This document shows positions 58,261 through 64,000 of a DNA stretch of 64,000 nucleotides, one piece after another (position 1 is the stretch's first letter; every line of letters begins with the position of its first letter). The translations under genes and the position numbers were made by a program. This DNA is from Papaver somniferum (taxonomy: Eukaryota; Streptophyta; Magnoliopsida; Ranunculales; Papaveraceae), in the NCBI RefSeq assembly GCF_003573695.1, contig NW_020621936.1, positions 12,524,001-12,588,000 of the forward strand, written 5' to 3'. The notes under the pieces are model-generated. The model did no database searches, was not told the DNA's origin, and worked only from the letters and a program-made list of their open reading frames with translations.

Positions 58261-59708
58261 TTCCTCCCTCTCAGCAGCAAACCCAAAATGGCTTGAAGAC
58301 ATTATCACTAGCTATACAGATGACCCCATAACAGTCTATTGGATTCCCAAACTGACTATCTCTCCCATGTATGATAAAGGGTATACTCTTACTAATAGAA
58401 TTCTTAAGTTGCAGGGTAGAATTTACATTGGTCAAAAATTTTGGCAGCTGTTCATTGATCATCCATTAGAGGCCACTCAGGGATGCAAGCCAACTATCAA
58501 CGCGCCAAAACTTACTTCCATTGGCCTGGTATGAAGCGAGACTTAATGCAATTTGTCCAACACTGTGACGTCTGCCAACAACATAAGGTAGAACACAAGC
58601 TACCTGCAGGGCTTATACAGCCTCTCCCTGTCCCTGACCAAGCTTGGAGACACATCATCATGGATTTCATTTCTGGATTGCCGAAATCTGAAGGTCGAGA
58701 CGTCATTATGGTAATTGTTGATTTCTTTACTAAGTACTCTCATTTCATTGCACCATTAAGTCACCCTTATACAACACAAACTGTAGCCCAACTTTTCATC
58801 AACACCGTCCTTAAGTTACATGGTACCCCTGCAACCATTATCTCTTATAGAGATGCAGTGTTTCTCAGTGGATTTAAGAAAACATTATTCAAGGCAGTGG
58901 GCACTTCTCTCCATATGAGCACGGTGTATCATCCACAGACAGACGGCCAAACAGAGCGTGTCAATGCTTGTCTGGAGTCTTATTTACGTTGTATGTGTAT
59001 CTATAGGCCAGTTAAGTGGGTTTCATGGTTATCCAAGCAGAGTGGTGGTTCAACACCTCATACCACACTAGCTTGAAGCTCACACCCTTCCAAGCTCTTT
59101 ACGACTACTCTCCACCACAGTTTGGACTACATTATACTGGAGGCATTCGCAACCCAATTGTTGATGATTATCTGCACCAAAGGGGAATCATGACAGAAGT
59201 ATTGCGCCAGAATCTCTTGAATTCTCAATATTGCATTAAGCAATAGGCTGACAAGAATAGAGTTGAGAGATCCTTTGCAGTTGGTGATTTGGTATATTCG
59301 CGTCTTCAGCCTTATCGACAGACTTCTGTCCAACTACGCAAGAATCTCAAACTGGCAGCCAAATTTTTTGGACCATACAAGGTTTTGGAAAGAATTGGAG
59401 TTGTAGCTTATCGACTTCAACTGCTAGCTTCTTTTCGGATCCATCCCGTCTTTCACGTTTCCCAGTTAAAGAAGAAGCTCGGACAAGGGTTACTGCCACA
59501 GACATCACTTCCCAACATTGACAAGGAAGGTTTGTTTAAAGTCAAGCCTTTCAAGGTTTTAAATTCTCGCACCATTGTCAAAGGTCGTCAACATTCCCAC
59601 AGGTGCAGATACAATAGTCTCATACAACTGATGGAGACACTTCTTGGGAAGACGTGGCTATCATCAAGTCCTCTTTTCCCAAATTCATCCTTGAGGACAA
59701 GGATGCTC
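58261..59708 (+). pseudogene. Integrase with chromodomain of element D
   Basis: The zinc-binding half (YFHWPGMKRDLMQFVQHCDVCQQH) is open from 58483. The core has MDFISGLPKSEGRD, then ISYRDAVFLSG where the catalytic Asp (SDRD in C) is Tyr, and TDGQTERVNACLESY with the Glu. A frameshift near 59035 and a TAG near 59245 follow. A one-base loss near 59596 moves the chromodomain (VQIQ, then GRHF frame change) out of frame. Confidence 0.8.
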
Positions 59709-59724
59709 TGTAGGGGCCGGCATT

Positions 59725-60000
59725 TTTCATGTCCCTTCTCAGTCATGATAGTCTAGTTGGGTGCCCTTATACTTTTTATGACTGTATTTATTTTTTGTCT
59801 AACTCAAGCGTGTGTTTGGATCGTGTGGATGAGAACACGCTCCTTTTAGTCTTTCTCTGTAACCCTAAACAGTTAGTGAAGAATTATTTTTGAGTGAAGT
59901 TCATCTTCTCCGCCTCTTTGAGGTTTATTTCAATCCTTACAGTGTAGATCCTGTAAGAATTAAACCATAATTCTAGCTGTTTGTAGTGTAGATCACTACA
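59725..60000 (+). mobile_element. 3' LTR of element D
   Basis: 276 bp; the first bases are TTTCATG instead of TGTCATG. Otherwise 3'-type, matching the 3' LTR of C. Preceded by TGTAGGGGCCGGCATT (59709-59724), the polypurine-tract region. Confidence 0.85.
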
Positions 60001-60283
60001 CTGACCAAAACTGAGTATTGTCAGAAAGTCACACGGTCCCTGTGTATTACATGTCATCTGTGATGTATCTGGATATTTTCACAGATAGAAGCCGTAAAGA
60101 AAGCAAAGGGAAAATCACGAGGGGTTCGGCGTATTTTCAATCAAGAAGAGCCAACATTAATAAAGAATCTCTCGTTCAAAAGGGAAATTATTAATACTTA
60201 AGTGAAGTTGTCCAAATAAGATGTCTACTACGAAAGCTAAAGAACATTCAAATGTTAAGAAATAAAATAAGATGGAAGTAAAA

Positions 60284-60859
60284 CTACTCGTCAGACTCAT
60301 CCGAATTATCAGATTCGTCATCACTGTCCTTCTCGTCATCCGAGTTATCATATTTGTCATCACTGTCCTCCTCTTCGTCGGAATCAGCATCAGGATCATT
60401 GATGAAGTCTGTATGGGTATAAGGATCGTCTGAGTCCGAGTCTTCTTCCGCTTCAGCTTCAATTTGCTTCATAGTCTTCCGGAACTCTCTTTCATATCGG
60501 TCAGGATTGATCTTGTGCTCTGTAAACACCCACGTAGTTTCCTCTTCAGAAGCGTCAGCGTCAGAGTCAGAGGGTACCCCATAAAGGAATTGACGTATCT
60601 CCTCAGCCGCTTGTATTCTGCGCCGAATTCGATCCTTTCTGCGCTGAAGATTCTCTGCTTCATCATCTTCAGCCTTTCTCTTCATAAGTTCAGCATAAAT
60701 GACCCTTCGATCATTCAAGGGTATGCTAGGATTTGCTCCCCAATTATGAGTTGTCTTAGCTTTTGATTTGGCTACAGAAGCTTTGGAATCCTTATTAGAA
60801 GAGCTGGAGGAAGAAGAGGAATAACTATAATCGTAATTGCTGTTGCTGGAAGTTGACAT
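60284..60859 (-). CDS. Antisense gene 1, acidic Ser-rich protein, host copy B (191 aa, intact)
   Basis: The ATG at 60859-60857 lies three bases after a splice acceptor (TGGTTCCAG), so the ORF begins at the start of exon 3. The N-terminus is Ser/Tyr-rich (SSNSNYDYSYSSS), followed by a Lys-rich part and a predicted charged helix (YAELMKRKAEDDEAENLQRRK). The C-terminal third is dominated by Asp, Ser and Glu. No enzyme motif is visible; the composition suggests a nuclear or chromatin-binding acidic protein, which is speculation. Upstream lie intron 2 (60935-60863), exon 2, intron 1 and a TATA box at 62006. Confidence 0.6.
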   Translation of the reverse strand: MSTSSNSNYDYSYSSSSSSSSNKDSKASVAKSKAKTTHNWGANPSIPLNDRRVIYAELMKRKAEDDEAENLQRRKDRIRRRIQAAEEIRQFLYGVPSDSDADASEEETTWVFTEHKINPDRYEREFRKTMKQIEAEAEEDSDSDDPYTHTDFINDPDADSDEEEDSDDKYDNSDDEKDSDDESDNSDESDE

Positions 60860-60935
60860 TTTCTGGAACCAGGAGCATAAAATTATCAACATGCAAATAA
60901 ATCCATCTACAAAAATGGTAATTCTTAACTCTTAC

Positions 60936-61011
60936 CTTTTTACGATTCCACTAACAGTAGTGATGGTAATGCAAGAGTTAACACCTTAAAACTCGTTCGT
61001 TTCTTCGAAAC
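60936..61011 (-). other. Putative 5' UTR exon 2 of antisense gene 1 (copy B)
   Basis: Acceptor TTTTTTGTAG and donor AAAAAG/GTAAGAG on the minus strand, matching copy A. Intron 1 would be 61842-61012, intron 2 60935-60863 (73 bp, acceptor TTCCAG intact). Confidence 0.5.
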
Positions 61012-61306
61012 CTACAAAAAACGAACGAAACTCAGATTTTCATAAAATCATGAACATTTCTACTGTGTAAACATTCACCATGGAATTATGAAAACTAAAA
61101 CAATATTTCATCATAAATAATTGTTTACTTTGAACATTACTCAGAATCAAACTTGGATTTTTGAAAATATTTGTTTACAAAAACGTGAAATGGTAGCTCA
61201 CATTTTTATTTTTTTGAGTGATAACTCACGCAAAAAAAAAAAAAAATCTTTTCCGTGAGCATGTCACGGTTTTGTATACAAAGATATTTTTCGTGGACAG
61301 ATCACG

Positions 61307-61309
<3 letters not shown>

Positions 61310-61357
<48 letters not shown>
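61310..61357. repeat. AT microsatellite in antisense intron 1 (copy B)
   Basis: Pure (TA)n run of about 48 bases, roughly twice the length of the copy A run. Confidence 0.9.
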
Positions 61358-61360
<3 letters not shown>

Positions 61361-61364
61361 TCTT

Positions 61365-61650
61365 TTCCTTCGTATCGTCATTCGTCTTTAAAACGAAGGT
61401 TTATTTCAATTTTGAGAAAAGCTCACATCTTATAAGAGAAAGTTTTGATTTCCATGAAAGCTCATAAACAAAATTTTATCACTGGACACAAGTCCACATA
61501 TAAAAAAAAAAACTTTTTTCCTTCGTGCTATCATCATTCTTTAAAACGAGGGTTTATTTCAGTTTTGTGAAAATTCACTCCTTTTATGATAAAACCTTGG
61601 TTCTCATGAAAGCTCATAAACAAATTTTTATCACTGGACCTAGGTATATA
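61365..61650. repeat. Diverged direct repeat inside antisense intron 1 (copy B)
   Basis: Same pair of about 160-bp blocks as at 44346-44640, so it predates the host duplication. Confidence 0.7.
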
Positions 61651-61842
61651 TATAAAAAAAAAATCTCTCCTAAATCAGGGATTATGATTAGTTTCTCAAA
61701 AACTAACGAACAAACGAACATACGTTTTCCAAAACACAAGGGTTTTTCAACAAAAATTGCACCCATGTATACACATATATGATTTCAACATGATCAAAAG
61801 CATGAAAAACTCATGAGATCAGCAGCAAAAAAAAATGCGTAC

Positions 61843-61978
61843 CTGGTCGGCGCCGGCCGGAAATTGGCCAGACGGGGGCGGCGACGGTCGGCGGTGCTGG
61901 AAACTCCGGCGAAAATTCTTTTCCTCCCTGAAAACGTGAGGATGATGAAGAGATGAAGGTGGCCGGTCGTGCGAAGGA
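61843..61978 (-). other. Putative first (untranslated) exon of antisense gene 1 (copy B)
   Basis: Pyrimidine-rich then GC-rich leader ending CCGACCAG before the donor GTACGC, as in copy A. The upstream edge is inferred from the TATA box. Confidence 0.5.
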
Positions 61979-62005
61979 GAAATAAAAAAAAAAAGAGATT
62001 AATTC

Positions 62006-62013
62006 CTTTTATA
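62006..62013 (-). promoter_or_regulatory. TATA box of antisense gene 1 (copy B)
   Basis: TATAAAAG on the minus strand in the same context as 44984-44991. Confidence 0.55.
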
Positions 62014-62302
62014 CCAAATTTTATTTCCAAAAACCTAATTCCACAAGGATTTCCTTATTGGGCCCGACCCGCGAATCCTAAACAACCAAGGTCCCGTCAT
62101 CAAAATCAGCGGTTCAACACCAATTTATGCTCATTAGACGATGCTCTATCATGCCACTGGTATCTTCATTCAAGTTGTGGTTTGCTTGTACTATAAAAAA
62201 TCCAGTAACGTCTTAACTTACGACTAAGTTCAATTGCTTATATTGTTTATAGCCGGAAAATCACCATTCAATGCTGACTGAGGAACACGACTGTTCCTCA
62301 CT

Positions 62303-62317
62303 AAGTAGGGGACTTAA
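62303..62317 (+). other. Polypurine tract of host element copy B
   Basis: AAGTAGGGGACTTAA directly before TGTAGATGG, matching 45281-45295. Confidence 0.7.
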
Positions 62318-63189
62318 TGTAGATGGTGGATTTTCGACAAAGGCTAAAATCGTAAACCCATAATTATACAAACTTCTGATCCAGCAATCAGACGCGAGTA
62401 TTGAGACACGTGTCTCTCATCAAATCTCTGACTGAGAATACTGTCTCCCAGAGTATATGCAGATATATAGTCTCTCAGCTGAGGCAACGACATATCTCAT
62501 AAATACTGAGAAATTTCAGTAATTACTTCTATATAGAATCACGAGATTGGACGGCTCCTAGACAGCTTGCCTGCTAGTGTAGAGCAATAACGTCTTCAGG
62601 ATACAACAACAGTTTTCCCTGACTATATAAAGGATATGACGCTTCAACAAGCTCATATCGCTCATAATAATTAATGCTCCTAGACGATCGTGCTAGTATA
62701 GAGCCATCAATTAATTATTCCTAAATTATTAGATTCATCCACTGAATCTCTGGAAAATATTCAAATATTTTCGTAATATTTCGTTACTTCAATTCATGGC
62801 TCTTCTCAACAGAATTCCACGGGTTAGTAATAAATATTCAACACACGGGCGTCTGAGTTACCTTCGAGCAAGCCTCGACTCAAAAGGTGCAAGTGTACTC
62901 GACGATGATGCACTAACAATCACCTGCACGAACGAGTATTTCAAAATACGACGAGATGATGAACCTATGCAAAATAGGAAAGAAAATAATAAATAATAAA
63001 ATATTGACCAAGGCGCTGGGGAACTGGGCTCACCGGGCGGCCGACCGTGCCGTAGCCAGTCCTACGCCCAGTTTTATATTTTATCATATTTTTGTTATTT
63101 TCCTTGATCTTATGAAAATCCTTTCATTTGAGAAAATATCTTTCGTTTTAAAGGAACTCCTCAGTTTCATGGTGTTCCTTCGCACCAAG
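62318..63189 (+). mobile_element. Third host LTR (left part, interrupted)
   Basis: Matches 45296-46167 closely. The match stops exactly at CGCACCAAG, where new sequence starting TGTAGTTGC begins, so this LTR is split by another insertion. Confidence 0.8.
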
Positions 63190-64000
63190 TGTAGTTGCAG
63201 GAAATCCTACACTACACCCCTCACAAAATTTCATTAACATTCAACTCATTTTTGGATTAACAATCTTAATTTTATTGATGAATCTTTGGACAATCTTACA
63301 ATAAAAGATAAAGGAATCAAGAAATAACCACTGCTCTAGATTTTCTCTCTCCTATTTACTTGCTTCTCACTCAAAAAAGATCTATCTCCTTTTCTTTACA
63401 ACTGAATGACTATTTATAGGGAAATACATAGTGGATGACAGCTAATATGTCATTTATTTTCGGATATGATTTGCGACATTCTCGCAACCTTACAAATGTT
63501 AATCTCGCAAACTCCCTAATTTTCGCAGGACCATCACATTTTTCTCATGATTTAGCTGACGTCGTTTATTATGTCATTTCTGAAGTTGTTCTACGACACT
63601 GTTGTGTTGTGTTGTTAATAATTTCGCTGAGGCATTATTGCTGCGAGATTCTGATACTACATCTTTCCTCCTCTCATATCTTCTCTGTGAAGTAGAGAAT
63701 GATGTGATAAATGCCGCAGCTGTCCATCTCTTCATATTCTGCATTTATCACACGCATCCTTTCTTTCATCTATTTCTTGACACGTCTTCTGTAACCGCTG
63801 CTTTTCAACCGCTCACGTCTTTTCGCATTAATAGGGTTTATTTCTTCGAGTAAAAAAATCTTCTCTATATATTCTTCTTACTCTTCTTTCCATTTTCTTT
63901 TTACTTTCTCTTCTCTTTTTACTCTCTCATCTCTGCAACTCTATTGTTCTTCCGTAAGTTCTGCTACTGTAATTCTTCCCTCTTCAATCTTCTTACTTTT
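63190..64000. mobile_element. Start of a further LTR retroelement (partial, family unknown)
   Basis: The sequence unlike the host LTR starts with TG (TGTAGTTGCAGGAAATCC). A TATATA with a long pyrimidine-rich leader lies near 63866-63960 on the plus strand, consistent with a U3-TATA-R layout. A TATAAATAG also occurs on the minus strand near 63410-63418, so orientation is unsettled. No coding domain before the window ends. Confidence 0.5.

Larger units (their letters stand above)
54886..60000 (+). mobile_element. Element D: second copy of the chromodomain Ty3/gypsy element, 5115 bp
   Basis: Collinear with C at the same host position (GGGGACTGAA before, CTGACCAAAACTGAG after; pentamers CTGAA and CTGAC). 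Its LTRs pair with the LTRs of C by position, so it is the duplicate of C, not an independent insertion. Confidence 0.85.
1..63189 (+). mobile_element. Tandem Tat-lineage Ty3/gypsy element, two internal regions sharing an LTR
   Basis: Position 1 aligns by eye with 47950, 33367 with 49945, 37909 with 54886, 43034 with 60001, and 45296 with 62318, so the same 16.97-kb LTR-plus-internal unit is present twice in direct orientation. The pol order is protease, RT, RNase H, a second archaeal-type RNase H, then integrase, which in plants is the Tat group of Ty3/gypsy. Antisense genes lie between pol and the downstream LTR, as reported for that group. Copy A is interrupted by the array at 2053-33366 and by element C; copy B by element D. 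Sharing of the middle LTR suggests unequal recombination between LTRs. The left end lies outside the window and the primer-binding site was not found. Confidence 0.8.

Noticed and set aside
63435..63853. Short plus-strand frames in the last 600 bases
   Set aside because: Low-complexity, LTR-like sequence with promoter signals; no conserved domain and no second copy to test coding.

Overview
The window is plant nuclear DNA made almost entirely of LTR retrotransposons, several of them nested. I find no cellular gene, rRNA, tRNA, CRISPR array or bacterial feature. Plant origin is indicated by plant-type Ty3/gypsy lineages (a Tat-like element with an additional RNase H, and a chromodomain element with a TGGTATCAGA primer site), plant-style TATA boxes and GT-AG introns, and telo-box (AAACCCTAA) motifs. 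The species cannot be named from sequence alone.

Layout. (1) A defective Tat-lineage Ty3/gypsy 'host' element occurs twice in direct tandem with a period of about 16.97 kb: end of an LTR (1-~290), internal copy A (~290-45295, interrupted), a shared LTR of about 2.95 kb (45296-~48245), internal copy B (~48246-62317), and the start of a third LTR (62318-63189). Each internal region carries degenerate protease, RT, RNase H, archaeal-type RNase H and integrase on the plus strand. Between pol and the downstream LTR, each also carries two antisense genes on the minus strand with recognisable introns. (2) Both internal regions hold, at the same site, a 5.1-kb chromodomain Ty3/gypsy element with 276-bp LTRs (C, 37909-43033; D, 54886-60000). 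Their LTRs pair 5' with 5' and 3' with 3', so the element inserted once and was then duplicated with its host. (3) Host copy A is also split by a 31.3-kb array (2053-33366) of an unusual non-autonomous retroelement in minus orientation: 11 LTRs of about 1.64 kb alternate with 10 internal regions of about 1.45 kb. The whole array is flanked by one 5-bp target duplication (GGAAC), so it is one insertion that later expanded. (4) A further, unrelated LTR begins at 63190 inside the third host LTR and runs off the window.

Each array internal region, read on the minus strand, contains a primer-binding site (TGGCGCC type), a U-rich leader, an ORF of 247 codons of unknown function, a 3' region with a roughly 25-45 bp minisatellite, and a polypurine tract. 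No gag capsid, protease, RT or integrase is seen, so the element must depend on enzymes supplied elsewhere. Units 2-10 show three-unit higher-order periodicity; units 5-7 and 8-10 match pairwise at a 9.26-9.32 kb offset.

The most interesting items are this satellite-like tandem retroelement array with its conserved orphan ORF, and the pair of intron-containing antisense genes carried by the host element. Neither is a working retrotransposon as it stands: the pol genes of A, B, C and D all carry stops or frameshifts.
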